Assembly (NCBI GenBank): GCA_964020085.1
Contig: OZ026609.1
Coordinates: forward strand, 4,956,303-5,020,302
DNA length: 64,000 nucleotides
Reading direction: 5' to 3'
Origin: Micromussa lordhowensis
Lineage: Eukaryota; Cnidaria; Anthozoa; Scleractinia; Lobophylliidae
Shown here: positions 51,126 to 62,745 of the stretch, in pieces
Numbering within the stretch: the first letter of the stretch is position 1
Layout: the number at the start of each line of letters is the position of its first letter
The notes under the pieces: generated by a model
Told to the model about the DNA's origin: nothing
Database searches by the model: none
What the model saw: the letters and a program-made list of their open reading frames with translations, nothing else
Translations under genes and position numbers: made by a program

Positions 51126-52409
51126 CTGATCTTTTGTTTTCAGTTGATTTCAATCGATATAATAATAATAATAATAATAAAGTTTTTTTGGGCGCATTTA
51201 AAAAACTCAATGTGCTTACATTACTACATAAAGAATGAAAGCTGGTACAGTTCCTCATAGAATAAATCAAAAATACAATTTCCGATTCAACAATGTTTCG
51301 AGGGCATATTTAAAAGATGAAAGAGATGTTGTTTTTTACTAGAATCCGGTAGACTGTATCAGTTTCATCCATAGATGATGAAACTGACGAATCAAGACTA
51401 ACAGATGTGACACAAATATTGGCGGCGACAGCAAAAATGACGGGCGATAACATTGATATAAAGCATTCTCAGTTTTTACCCGTCTGTCCCATGGGAATGT
51501 TATGATAAAATATGTGACTAGTGAGAGAAAATATCAAATGCCAGCACGTTTTGCTTTGATTTTTCACTCCGGTTTGGAAAATCATGTCATCATGAAATTT
51601 GTACTGGGTACATGTAATACACTCTTTATTTTATAAGAATCGCCAGGCTGAAATTTGAATTTGAAAGATTATTTTAAGAATAAACCCAAGGCTGAAATTT
51701 ACACTAAGAATTTTCAAATATCGCGAGTAGTGTAAATCCTTTACTACCCGAGCTTTCACACGATTAGTTATTTATTATGATTGAGAAAATTGCAAACGCG
51801 CGCTCGTTAATTTGCACTGGAGTGCAAACTATGGAATTACTCAACTCACATTAATAAGGCAATTTTTCGCCCATAAAATAGTATGATGCAATTAAGAAAA
51901 AATAACCATGCTTAGGCTTAAATGCACCACTCAGAGTTTTTCGCCTTTAAGGCGACCGCCACAAAGTTTTTTTCGAAGAACTGTGTTCAACCCAAATCCA
52001 ATCGGTTTCAGGCGTCGCTTGTTCAAAGACTCAGTGCTTGGTCAAAGACTCATAAATTAATATCACGGCGGTATTTTTCTCGACGGAAACAAACTCCGTC
52101 ATTTTTCTTTTATAAGCAATGGAAGAGAGAAATAGATTTTCCTCATTTTTCGGCAGCTGTATCTTTTTTCACCATATAAAAGTGAAAGAAGAAAGAAAAC
52201 GAGTTTACAATTCCTACACGACCCCACAAGCTTATAGCCTTTGATTTTTTTATCGTGTATAAATAAATTGCATGTGTGAATGTATGTATGTAATATTTTT
52301 ACAGACTTTAATCAATGAGGTTTGAAATAATAAGTACAAGTAAAGATTCTATTTCTTATTTTAAACATGTACAGGTATAAATATTCAGTGGTATTTATAA
52401 TATTTTCGA
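51126..52409. other. Intergenic, no gene recognised
   Basis: An AATAAT microsatellite lies at 51158-51181. An ORF at 51922-52179 (MHHSEFFAFKATATKFF...) has no recognisable domain. The rest is AT-rich and featureless. Confidence 0.5.
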
Positions 52410-52665
52410 CCTAATACATACATACATACATACATTACTTTATTTACCCTCGGATTTTAGAGTGGCTTATTTTATATATCTCCGAGCATTTAACAATCAG
52501 ATGAGAGATAGACCACCACACCGGGAACTACGTCCCCTACTCTTTTCGGACAGTGTGTGGGTTCTTTTACGTCCCACAGAATTAATTATGAAGAGTTGTG
52601 AGACGGGGACTACGGTTTATCGTCCTTTTCTGACGGAGATTCGTCACTAGGATCACTCAAGCTAG
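52410..52665 (-). mobile_element. Probable LINE 3' UTR with (ATGT)n tail, minus strand
   Basis: The plus strand shows four or five CATA units (52417-52436), then CACACCGGGAACTACGTCCC, GTGTGTGGGTTCTTTTACGT and GAGACGGGGACTACGGTTTA. I recognise this as a frequent cnidarian repeat. The terminal tetranucleotide run suggests a LINE ending on the minus strand. Confidence 0.5.
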
Positions 52666-52883
52666 GGTTTGAGTATTTTGGGTTTAAATGTGTCATAAAA
52701 GCATTACAATGATCATTATTGTTAAATCATTAATTATCATGATTTTAACTTTACAAAAAAGACTGCTTAGTACATTATGAACAACATTTACCCAATAATA
52801 TTTCGACAATTCGGTTTTAATCGCGTCTATCTGATAATACTTTTTACCCCCAACAGATCCCATAAATATACATACATATATTT

Positions 52884-52986
52884 AACAATTATCCTGCGAA
52901 ATCGCGCGGAATATCGTCTGATACTGCCTACGGCCTCGTCGGCTAAAATCAGACGATATTCCGCGAGATTGAGCAGGATAATTGTT
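52884..52986. repeat. Palindromic fold-back element
   Basis: Arms AACAATTATCCTGC...CGCGGAATATCGTCTGAT and ATCAGACGATATTCCGCG...GCAGGATAATTGTT surround a centre with CTACGGCCTCGTCGGC. It has the same size and design as the 103-bp palindromes at 2980 and 4460, but a different arm sequence. Confidence 0.65.
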
Positions 52987-53475
52987 TTATTATTCAATTG
53001 ATAACAAAACAGCCTAACATTTTTAAATCTCTCTGTCGACATTTTCTCACTTCACTTTTTCTTCCCACGTACGAAGCTACGTATACCGCCGGATATCTGT
53101 TACCTACGGATGACAGATATCGAGAGCATATGACCATATTTGGATAGTGTTACAATTTGTTGAGTAATAACTATATTTATATTATATTGCATGGATGTAC
53201 AAGAGCTACAAAAACTCAATGATAAAACAACTAATTTTGCGAATATATTTAATATTTCTAATTTAACGCAAATTCCACCTCTAAGCGAAGATAATTTTGA
53301 AACAAAAAGTTCTCTTTCTTGCCTCCACACAAAGAAAAAATCTCCCATACAAGATTATCTATTTGCATTCGATGACAGCTGCAATTTTCAACCTAAGGGT
53401 TATTTTTCTTAGTATATACTTATGTCTGTTATATTTTTGTGCATTAGACATCATTCGCTGAAGCATATTTGGCCT

Positions 53476-54423
53476 CTAACTCGACAATAAATTACACCAC
53501 TGTTTAACTATGTTTTTCACTGCCTGTCTCACTCCGTGAATCTTCCAACAGTAAAGAATTGGGTTCAGAGTTGAGTTTAAGCCGCCGAGAGTTGCGGCGA
53601 ACAAAGAAGCGAGGTTGATCGAAGGAGAGTAGCCTTTCTCATACTGTATAGAACTTATTATACCATAAGGAAGATAACAAACCAACATTGATAACTGCAC
53701 ATATAATGCTGTTGACACCGTCTTTCTATATCGCGCTATGTTCAGTGGCCGATTCACTCCTTCTCCGCTCGATTGTCCTTGCTGGACAATGTTTTCTTGC
53801 ATCGCATTTCGACGGCGGAGTGTCAAATAGATCTTTGCATAAGAGAAAGTGGAAATTGCCAGGGAGGAAACGATGGCTGCAGAAATTACTGTTGATGTTA
53901 CAAAGTAATTCCAAACAATCCTTACAATGCTGAAAGAAATGTTAAAGAACCAGAAGAAAATCAGCACTGCTCGGACTCGCTTTAAAGTCACTTTGTGCCT
54001 GTATCGCAATCCCAAAGACAAAGCGAGTAGTCTGTCCACGCTTATCGCAGTTAACGTGACCAAAGACACTCCTAAGAAACTGCCTGCAACGACCTCGTTG
54101 ATGGTTACAGCGGCGTAACAAAGTTGCAATCGTTCGTGTACTGTGGACATCAAGTGAATGACGAAAACTGGTTGTACAATCACTCCAACGCCGAGATCGG
54201 TAGCTGTTAGACACTGAAACATGAGTTTTGTAGGAGGATGGATGGAAGATACCTTCGGAAGGGCAACAAGTACCAGGGCGTTGCCCAGCGATGCAGCAAA
54301 GACGAGAAGAATATTTACAGCTACTAGTGAATAGATGTAATATTTTTCTTGTGGGGAGCTTGTGCAAGTCACCGCTTGTACTGCGTCGAAACTGAATCCA
54401 TCTTCGGTGCCATTGATGGCCAT
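53476..54423 (-). CDS. Rhodopsin-class GPCR, family 1, copy 3
   Basis: 315 residues, one exon, starting MAINGTEDGFSFDAVQAVTC. Landmarks: sequon NGT near the start, TM1 AASLGNALVLVALPKVSSIH, TM2 TATDLGVGVIVQPVFV, LQLC before TM3, SVDRLLALSLGLRYRHK (DRL), loop 2 without cysteine (IVRIVWNYFVTS), loop 3 with a Gln/Gly-rich stretch, CYLPYGIISS in TM6 and NSTLNPILYCWKIHGVRQ in TM7. It is on the opposite strand to copies 1 and 2. The upstream flank has no obvious splice acceptor, so this could be a true single-exon gene. Ligand unknown. Confidence 0.9.
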   Translation of the reverse strand: MAINGTEDGFSFDAVQAVTCTSSPQEKYYIYSLVAVNILLVFAASLGNALVLVALPKVSSIHPPTKLMFQCLTATDLGVGVIVQPVFVIHLMSTVHERLQLCYAAVTINEVVAGSFLGVSLVTLTAISVDRLLALSLGLRYRHKVTLKRVRAVLIFFWFFNISFSIVRIVWNYFVTSTVISAAIVSSLAISTFSYAKIYLTLRRRNAMQENIVQQGQSSGEGVNRPLNIARYRKTVSTALYVQLSMLVCYLPYGIISSIQYEKGYSPSINLASLFAATLGGLNSTLNPILYCWKIHGVRQAVKNIVKQWCNLLSS

Positions 54424-56302
54424 TACTCTAGCACATTTATACAGACTTTAAGGTAGAACTGGGGCAGTATCCAATAATTTTGCTTCACTGTGCGAATAAA
54501 ATAAGTGTTTCGTCAGCTTCGAGATCATTCTCTGTTTTTCGGAAAGAGCAAAGACTTACTGAGATGATGCATTATGCGACAGAGACATTTGTCCAGCTGC
54601 TCAGAAATTAGCACACAAATGGACTTGATGTTGTCTCTGTTTGATGAGACCTCGAAAACGAAGCAGGTTCATAATAGCTATTCTTATTCTACCAATAAAT
54701 AATTTGGTCTACTGACTTAATTACCTGTAAATGAGAAGCTTATGATCAAGTGCGGTTTAAAGTTTAGTACATTAAGGGTCCATTAAGTGATTTGACACGG
54801 TTTTCAATTCAGAACCTTCGACAAGGACAGCGGCGGAAGCTTGTTGTTCTCAATCTCTCTTGATCGCCAGATTACCGTCAGTAATGTCCCCCGTCGATTA
54901 TTTTTCGTTCATTATTACTTCTTTGTTTTCTTTCTCTTTCGCCTCAGACGAATGCTTTTTAGGTTTTCTTCGCTTTGGAGGTAGTTTTTTTTTTACTTCA
55001 GAGAACTAACTTTAAGATATCAAGTAAGATTTTTCTTTAAATTAATAGGCACATTTTCCATACAAAAGAGAAAATCAAGATCTGATTTCAATCAAATTTT
55101 CTCTCAACCTTATGTTTGGCTTTGGATTCAATTGAAGATAAATATTCCAAACATCTCCTGAAAAAAATTAATTTAAGAGTCTCAAAATTGTGTATTCTCA
55201 TTTAGTTAATTGCTTCTTTGCAATTGAAGCCAAACAGAGTTTGTGTGAAATGTCTTGATGCTTTTTTATTGCGTTAGTTTAATTTCATTTAATTTTGGCT
55301 GTTAAGTACCAAAGTTTACTTTGGTAAAAGGTAAATATTGCCTATATGTCGAAACTTAATGAATGCAGGCTAATCTAATGACATTTAAAGATGATTTCCA
55401 CTCTGTACTGCGCACTCTCGGGAGTTTCTTTACGTTTTTGTTTTGATTCATGTAAGACATCACAAAATGTAACATTTCGCAATTGACTTGCATGAAAAAA
55501 ATTCAATATTTCATGTCACTATGGATGCAAAGCTTCATGCTCCGTTCTTTTGGATACACTAGATGAATCAAATTCGAAATATCTAAGAAACTGTTGGAAA
55601 ATAAGTTAAAAAGCCTCAAAGAATAGGTAAGCGCCTGGTCGTAACAATTAACATCGATTTGCGTTCAATGCGCAGCGCGATTTAAAATTCAACACACGTT
55701 TCTCTAACGAAAACCGTGCTCTGCGTGACTTATCGCATAGAGTTGTTTCGAGAAACATTGTCGGAATAAAGCGTACACGACAACCCCGAAAGTTAATATG
55801 GGTAGAAGTAGAGAGCTCCTCATTGCACGCGCTGATAACAGATATAACAACATGGCAAACGCGAATTTCATACGTTAACGTTTTCTCATTAGACTTGTAG
55901 CAACAAGGTTCTTTTCGACACACTGAATTTTAGAAGAATTTTCCACTAAAAGTGATGTAACAGTGAAAAGAATGCTACAGAAAAGTGGGCCTCTGGGTGA
56001 AAATCCAATGTATCATTGGTAATACTTCACGTGCAAAACTACGAAGTTGTAGATTTCCTCTACACCAGTATGTAAAATTCCAGTGATCACCCAGAGTTCT
56101 ATCTTGTCGCGTAGGCTTGATGCTTTCATCCAACAACCTTTCTCGAAACAGCTGCATGTCGCAAATCTTCCGTGTATTCATCTATCAGGTACGTCGTTAG
56201 AACTTAAGAGAGTTCAACAATACAGAGAGATTCTCTGAGATTCTCTTTGGCTATCTGCAATTTTCTTCCTGCTTGTTGTTTCCGCCAAAATGGCAACTAA
56301 TC

Positions 56303-56324
56303 TAATAATAGTAATAATAATAAT

Positions 56325-56360
<36 letters not shown>

Positions 56361-56361
56361 T
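56303..56361. repeat. (AAT)n microsatellite
   Basis: About 18 AAT units with a few interruptions (AGT, ATT). Confidence 0.9.
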
Positions 56362-56429
56362 TAAAATCGTTTATAAAATTAATTTATAAATTTCAAAACA
56401 ATATTGTGCCAGCAACACGGTGGTGTTAG

Positions 56430-56456
56430 TGACGTCGTATGACGTCATATGACGTG
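56430..56456. promoter_or_regulatory. Three TGACGT (CRE-like) motifs at 10-bp spacing
   Basis: TGACGT begins at 56430, 56440 and 56450; the middle one is the full palindrome TGACGTCA. Spacing of one helical turn would put them on one face of DNA. The region lies about 0.8 kb past the 3' end of a GPCR and may be chance or part of a repeat. Confidence 0.35.
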
Positions 56457-56459
56457 GTT

Positions 56460-57060
56460 ACTAAATGATCTCTAAACAGCCGCTATTTGAAATTATACAT
56501 ATTAGATTTCTTGCTTTTTTCAGAATAGGTCAGAAAAACACAAAACTGACTCCAAAGAAGCAAATTCTAATAACAGCATGCTAAAATTATCGAAAATGTA
56601 ACAGTTATCGTAAGAGAGTAAAAATTTTCAATACAAACGTGAACATACAAACTTTGAAAAACGTGCTCGTGAAATTTTAGCTATTGATGTAATGTCTCTA
56701 AACAATAAAATGTCATACCAGATTATTTCCCAATAAATTTTAGATTTAGTTACAAAGTCTAATGACATTGGAGCAAATATTAAAGGAGTTACTCAACACC
56801 ATTGTCAAAATATGAAGCCGTGGTAACTTCATTCACTCTAAGCAATCAAATGTGTTTCCAATATTTCCTCAGTTTTTCAGATTACGTCCAATTTTAATAA
56901 TATGAGTAAATATTGTAGAAACTACCTTACGGTTGTAAAATATGTCATTCGTGATCTATTTAAATCGTTGTCAGCGTTGTCCATTATTGTTTGTTTTCGA
57001 TTATCACTTCTTTGGTAGAGTTTGGTAGACTCGTTGCTGTTTTCTTGTTTTGGAAGGGGG
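56460..57060. repeat. Flank block X, duplicated at 63225-63790
   Basis: Shared strings include ACGTGCTCGT, CCCAATAAATTTTAGATT and AAAATATGTCA(T/C)TCGTGAT, in the same orientation and order. In copy 1 the block ends about 200 bp before the 3' end of the GPCR. Confidence 0.75.
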
Positions 57061-57268
57061 AAGGTTTACCCTAAAAACGAACTCCTGGTTTAAGTTTGAA
57101 GTTTCTTTAAATTTGAGCTAGTTTGAAATCTGTTTTAACCTTACTTTCGATCTGGAGAATAGTCAATGGAGAATAGTCAAGCCAATATTATCTTTAGGCA
57201 ATGGATAGAATCATTTCCTGACTAGCATACAAAGAATTGCTACCATGTATTGGACGATTTTAGGGCCT

Positions 57269-58201
57269 TTAACTAGAGCAACTAAACCACTGTTTGATTG
57301 TGTCCTTCACCGCCTTTCGTACACCTCCGATCCTCCAGCAATAGAGAATCGGGTTCAGAGATGAGTTTAACAATACCAGAGTGGTTGTTACTCTAACAGC
57401 AAGATTATAAGAAGACGAATAACCATTAGCAGCCGCCATGGCAACAACTATACCATAAGGAAGATAACAAGCTACTAACACTAACTGAATACACAATCCC
57501 GTGGACACCGTCTTTCTGTATCGTTTTATGTTCAGAGGACTCATTCCTCCTCTGTTTGGATTCCCTTGCTGAGCAAAATCTTGCAGTCCAATGCTATGAC
57601 GTCGAAGTGTCACAAAGATCTTCAAATAAGAGAAAGCTGCTGAAGCCAGAGAAATGTAAATCAGTACTGAAATCACCCTGGAGATTACAACCGGCATCCA
57701 AAATCGTTTTAAGCAAAGAATAGAAATGTTTAGGATCCAAATGACGATCAGTATTCCTCGCGTTCGCCTCAAGGTTATCACTTGCCAGACTTGGGTGTAT
57801 CTTAATCCCAAACGCAAAGCAACAAGCCTATCTACGCTTATTGCAGTTAATGTAAACAACGACACTCCGCAAAATACTGAACTGGTGATCTCATTAATGC
57901 TTACCATGGCGTAACAAAGTTTTGCTTGTTCTTGTGTTATCGACATAAGCTGAATGACATACAATGGTTGTGAGAAAAGGCCAACACAGAGATCCGTAAC
58001 TGTTAGGCATCGAAACATGAGTTTTGATGGCGGATGAAGCGAGGAATCCTTTCGAAGAGCAACAAGGATTAGAGCATTTCCAAGAGATGCGGTGATGGCC
58101 AAAATCACATTTAAAGCTGTTAATAAGTACATATAGTGATTTCCATGTAGGGATGATGTACAAGTTATTTCTTGTATCGTCTCGTAGAGCCCTTGATCCA
58201 T
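57269..58201 (-). CDS. Rhodopsin-class GPCR, family 1, copy 4
   Basis: 310 residues, one exon, starting MDQGLYETIQEITCTSSLHG. Landmarks: TM1 ITASLGNALILVALRKDSSL, TM2 LTVTDLCVGLFSQPLYV, AKLC before TM3, SVDRLVALRLGLRYTQ (DRL), loop 2 without cysteine, loop 3 with QQGNPNRGGMSPLNIKRYRK, CYLPYGIVVAM in TM6, and NSSLNPILYCWRIGGVRKAV in TM7. The tail is very short and ends SCSS. It has no N-terminal sequon, unlike the other three family-1 genes. The gene belongs to a duplicated unit with flanks X and Y. Ligand unknown. Confidence 0.9.
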   Translation of the reverse strand: MDQGLYETIQEITCTSSLHGNHYMYLLTALNVILAITASLGNALILVALRKDSSLHPPSKLMFRCLTVTDLCVGLFSQPLYVIQLMSITQEQAKLCYAMVSINEITSSVFCGVSLFTLTAISVDRLVALRLGLRYTQVWQVITLRRTRGILIVIWILNISILCLKRFWMPVVISRVISVLIYISLASAAFSYLKIFVTLRRHSIGLQDFAQQGNPNRGGMSPLNIKRYRKTVSTGLCIQLVLVACYLPYGIVVAMAAANGYSSSYNLAVRVTTTLVLLNSSLNPILYCWRIGGVRKAVKDTIKQWFSCSS

Positions 58202-58539
58202 GATTCTTGAAAATTATAAACTTGCTGAAGTTAACCTGCTACCTACATGCCTCATGTCAGCGTATTGTTCCCAAAGATAAAAGAGCAATGTCAAAGAAAC
58301 GATACTCAATATTTTTAAGGTTTCTATTTTACCAGCTGTCTCGATGAGGGACTTGGCATGTAATTGAAAACTACGAATTTCCTCTTTATTTAAACAAATT
58401 GTTATCTTCTTTCATAGCATTTTACAAATTAGTTTATATAACCAGGTCTTTAAATTATCATTACAAGTAAAAGTGTTACGGGAAATGTTATTTTATAATT
58501 GCAAATGCAAATCATAATTTGAGAAAGCGACGATTACAA

Positions 58540-59400
58540 TCATGATGCCAAAAAAATACAAAATACAAAAATATGAAAAAAATAAAACGATGCTCATTGC
58601 CAAAAAAATAATTTATAGTTCCATACACATGAGGGGACATGTTTGGGAACATGGAGCTGGGACATGTTGCAGCGGCAGCTTTCCTCATGTGACGAGACCG
58701 GCCGCTTTGCATAAAAATTATGTTGCGTGCGAGAAAACATGTCCTCGCAACAAGTTGCATGAAATTGAGCTGGTTTGAATCCGTGCGTCATGAAGCGGAG
58801 ACCTCAATTTTCAATGTGCACTGCTTTTGCAAACTGTTCCCAACACATTTTTATGCTTCAATCCGTTTCGTGTTTCAACAGCCTGAGTACTGAATACAAC
58901 AAGCGTCCTGTGCGTACACATACATAAAGGGGCTAGTCCCCGCTTCACTTCCAGGCAACATGACACAAAGTGTGTTTTGACCTTGAAGTGCAAAGACTGA
59001 ATATCCCATAAGAAAACCTGGCCTCTAAACGAAAGAAGAATTTAGGAGTCTAAGCTGATCAGAGTTTCTCCAATATGTGGTAATTGCCGTCTCTCTTTTG
59101 GCGAAGCTTTTGTTGATTTAATTTTTTCTTTTTTTTTCTTTAAAACAAAGCAAAAACGCAAATATTATATTGGCTGTTTGCTTTAACGCAAGTCCAGAAG
59201 TTAGGATTACCCATTAAAATATATATCTACTTACCTTGAGGTTACGTTCGTCACGTTTCAGATGAAACTCTTTAAACCGTTCTCACGACAGTTTGGGTGC
59301 AGCCTCTCGCAGGCTGTTCATGTCTCTCACACGATATTTTGATAGATTTGATTTGAAAAGCCTAGCTGAGGACAATTATTTATTCACAAACATGTATAAA
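58540..59400. repeat. Flank block Y upstream of GPCR copy 4
   Basis: This contains a MITE-like part (GAGGGGACATGTTTGGGAAC, GGGACATGTTGCAGCGGC) and a block from about 58800 to 59400 that recurs at 60770-61034 plus 62746-63070. Shared strings are CAAACTGTTC, ACACATTTTTATGC, TTCGTGTTTCA, GTGCGTACACA/ATGCGTACACA, ATATGTGGTAAT and AATTATTTATTCACAAACAT. Confidence 0.75.
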
Positions 59401-59927
59401 AATGTTTTTTTTTTAGTTTTATGTGCGTTTTGCCATTTAAAAAAAAACACAATACAGTGCAGTAAAAAATATAATACAGTATGGAAACGAAAAAAAAACC
59501 ATACTGCAAAAACTGCATTGCACTTACACACCTCTATATACTATATTACGTTAAGTGAAATTAGCTACCTATGGGCCAAGATTACAACATTCAAGATACA
59601 AAGCTTTATTGTTGTTGTTGGTTTGTATCGGTGTGACTAAGATGATTGAAATAGATATAAATATAAAACCGCCCCAAAGCAAAGAAAAAACAGCAAAAAA
59701 AAGTTACGTGTACATATATATGTAGATGTAAGGTATCAAGACAGCCAAGAGAGAAAGTTATCCCACTTTTTGCAATGATTTAGTAAAATTCCCTTCTCTT
59801 TAGCAATATATGATTCTAATTTATAGGTTGCTTTTAACTTAGCTTTGAGACTAAAAGTGTTTTGATGACTTTAGAGAGCTTACACTTATACTTATTCACT
59901 AAAATAAATCTTTACCAAGGTCAAATT
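59401..59927. other. AT-rich spacer, no gene
   Basis: A-rich and T-rich runs with no recognisable coding content. The small ORF over 59293-59640 spans repeat and low-complexity sequence. Confidence 0.5.
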
Positions 59928-60720
59928 TCACAAAGAGAATAAAGCAGTAAGTACAATATTGGCATCCACTGCTATCCAAGATAATATTCCTTGCCAAAAG
60001 AAACTGGATGACTTACAAAAATACAACAAATGCTCCAGGGATTCCTCCTCTGCACTGCAAAAGGCACAAAAAGGGGATTCCACCATTTTGAACCGGTGAA
60101 GTTTTTTATTAGTGGAAATAATGAGGTTTAAAATTTTATATTGGAATTCTCTTATTTGGTCTGTAAAGTAGTTCCAAAGGCTAAAGAATACAGTTTTTCC
60201 AGTCAATGGAACGATTAGGGTATTTACTCAAAATGTTAGCTTTCGGAGTGGTAAGAGTTTGCTTCAACTAGCGAAATTCGTCGTGGACAACTTAGATGTA
60301 ACATTACCAAGGTCGATCATTTTACCCGCAATTATTAATTTATAACAAGTTTGATCCATAGGAGAGGGAGCACAATATGGGTTTCTTTCAATCATAGAAC
60401 GCCATTCCTTTGGGATAGCATCAAAAACACCCATTAGAGCATGGCAGCAACAAGGGGGAAAAGAGGAATTCAGAATTTTGTCACTTTTAGAAAAACACCC
60501 TCCCTATAAACCAAGTCACCAACCTTAAGAATTCCCAGATTATAGAAAACTGACTGAAAAAAGGATTTCCCCTTAAAATATACTTGTTGTTCGAGATAAT
60601 TTTATTCGTTATCCCTTCATAAGATGACGAGTCGTAATTAGTCATAGAACACCAGGCTTGCAAACAAAAGTGCATTGTAACAAAAATTTCCCACCTACTT
60701 TCTTGAGATAAGAATCCAAA
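59928..60720 (-). mobile_element. L1/Tx1-like LINE fragment (zf-RVT region), broken
   Basis: Minus-strand frames in order: NKIISNNKYILRG, then after a frameshift SFFQSVFYNLGILKVGDLVY; further on FQYKILNLIISTNKKLHRFK, SPFCAFCSAEEESLEHLLYF and CKSSSFFWQGILSW. This is the cysteine/histidine module found after the RT domain in L1/Tx1-type elements. The 5' RT part is missing and the remainder has frameshifts. Confidence 0.7.
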
Positions 60721-61034
60721 TTATACTTTCAGGGACTTTCGTAATTTCTACGTATTCCTTTACACACATGTCGCATCCTGTGCACTGCTCTTGCAAACTG
60801 TTCTCGCTACAACACATTTTTATGCCTCAATCTGCTTCGTGTTTCACCAGTTTGCGTACTGCCCCCGTAATATGCGTCCTATGCGTACACATGAAGGGAC
60901 ATGTTACTACTTCACGTCCCCGCAACACGTCCCCAAGTCCGAGTTGACCTTAAAATGTTAATACAGAGAATACAACTAGAACAAAAACGTCTCCTAACGA
61001 AAGAACAATTTAGGGGTCCAAGAAGCTCCGAGTT

Positions 61035-62745
61035 TAGGATAGGATAGGATAGGATAACTTTATTTAGACACGGTAAACTCATCAGTCACAACTATAAAAA
61101 CCTAATTATTTACCAGAATTATTACAAATTTTACAACGACTAGAACTACATTATTCTAAAATACTCTAAATAATCAATTATAGCTATAATATTAAATGAG
61201 AAAATAAAACCTGCTTTACATGAGTGCCGTGTATTAAAAAAAAAATTCTAAATTTAACTTAATGAAAAGAGACGCTCGCAGCCAGCCCGGAACGCGTTAA
61301 GGGAGTCAGCCTGCCGCAACTCGATTGGTAAGCTATTCCAAAGAACTGCTCCAGAGTAACTGAAGCTATTCTTCATATAGTTTGTGTGTGGCTGTGGGAT
61401 GGCTAGTTTGCCCTCTGTGTCCCTTAAGGAGTAATTGGAGACGCTACTACGGTCAACAAATTTGGAACTAAGGTAATCTGGAGTAAGACCATTAAGCGAC
61501 TTATAAACCATCACAGCCTTATGGATAGTTCGTTGAGAATCAAGTTTTATCCATCCGAGTTTTTTTAATGAGGTTATCAGTGTTGGCATCATAGTTCGAG
61601 TAAGTGAGTATACGCGCAGCGCGATTTTGAAGTTTTTGAAGTCTACTGGCTAGGGTTTTGCCGCAACATCCCCAGACAGAGTTACAGTAATCAAAGTGAG
61701 GCTGTACTAAAGAAGATTGATCGGAGAGTCTCGTGTGGAACGAAAGACCTCACTCTCTTCAACGCTCCGATACCAGACGCGATTTTCTTACATAAATTCT
61801 CAACATGAACATTCCAAGATAGAGTCTGGTCAATATGAACCAAGAGATTTCGTAGAGGTAACATGAACTATAGGTGCACCGTCAATCATAAGTGTGGAGG
61901 ATTGTGAAATGTGCTTAGCCTCTGCCTCGATCCGATCAACATAAATTCAGTTTTAGATGCGTTAAGAGTAAGCTTGTTAGCAGTTAACCATTTTTCAACT
62001 CTAGCAAGATCCACATTTAAAACGGTATTAATATTATCGATGTTATTGCTAGCAAAGAATATGTGTGTGTCATCGGCATACATTCGAGGTTCAGCATTTG
62101 ATAGACAGTTAGGTAAGTCGTTGATATATATATTATAAAAAAAAGTGGACCCAGAATTGTACCTTGAGGTATACCACAAGTAAGGAAATGGTCCCCAGAG
62201 AGAGAACCATTTATAAAACATCGTTGTTTACGGCAGTCCAAGTATGATCTGAACCAATCGTATGAAGTACCATGGACACCATATTTCATAAGTTTAGACA
62301 AAAGAATATCGTGATCGACGGTATCAAAGGCTTTCTTCAAATCCAAGAAAACGACTGCGTTTACATTGCCCTGGTCAATGTTGTAAGCCCAGCTATCAGT
62401 AGCTTCAAGTAATGCAGTGACAGTGGAATGAAGAGGTCGAAATCCCGATTGGTGTCTTGAAATGAGTTAGTGTATAGTAAGGTGATTATAAAGTTGATCA
62501 TAAATGATTCTCTCGAAGACTTTAGCTACAACTGGAATAACTGAAATTGGGCGGTAATTATTTAAATCCGAACGATTACCCTGTTTGAACAAGGGGACGA
62601 CTTTCGAAAGTTTCCATTCATCAGGGAAAATTCCGGAAACAATAGATTGATTAAAGATAGTACAGAGTGATTCGGCTATTAAATCAGCACATTCGCGCAA
62701 GAGTTTTGCAGATATTTTGTCCAAACCAGTAGATTTTGATTTATA
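61035..62745 (-). mobile_element. CR1/jockey-like LINE, 5'-truncated
   Basis: Minus-strand order: KSKSTGLDKISAKLLRECAD, WKLSKVVPLFKQGNRSDLNN, YRPISVIPVVAKVFERI, MDLKKAFDTVDHDILLSKLM, CGIPQGTILGPLFFIIYI, the catalytic MYADDTHIFF, and the C-terminal NYMKNSFSYSGAVLWNSLPI. At least three frame breaks separate these pieces, so it is inactive. The 3' end is a (TATCC)n tail at 61035-61057. The paralogous block Y at 59070 lacks the insertion, which marks both ends. Confidence 0.85.

Larger units (their letters stand above)
54424..57268. other. Intergenic between two minus-strand GPCRs
   Basis: No gene recognised. It should hold the promoter of copy 3 and the 3' end of copy 4. An AAT microsatellite lies at 56303-56361 and a cluster of CRE-like sites at 56430-56456. 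The part from about 56460 to 57060 is duplicated at 63225-63790. Confidence 0.55.

Noticed and set aside
51922..52179. 85-codon ORF (MHHSEFFAFKATATKFF...)
   Set aside because: No recognisable domain, no paralog in the window and no splice or regulatory support.
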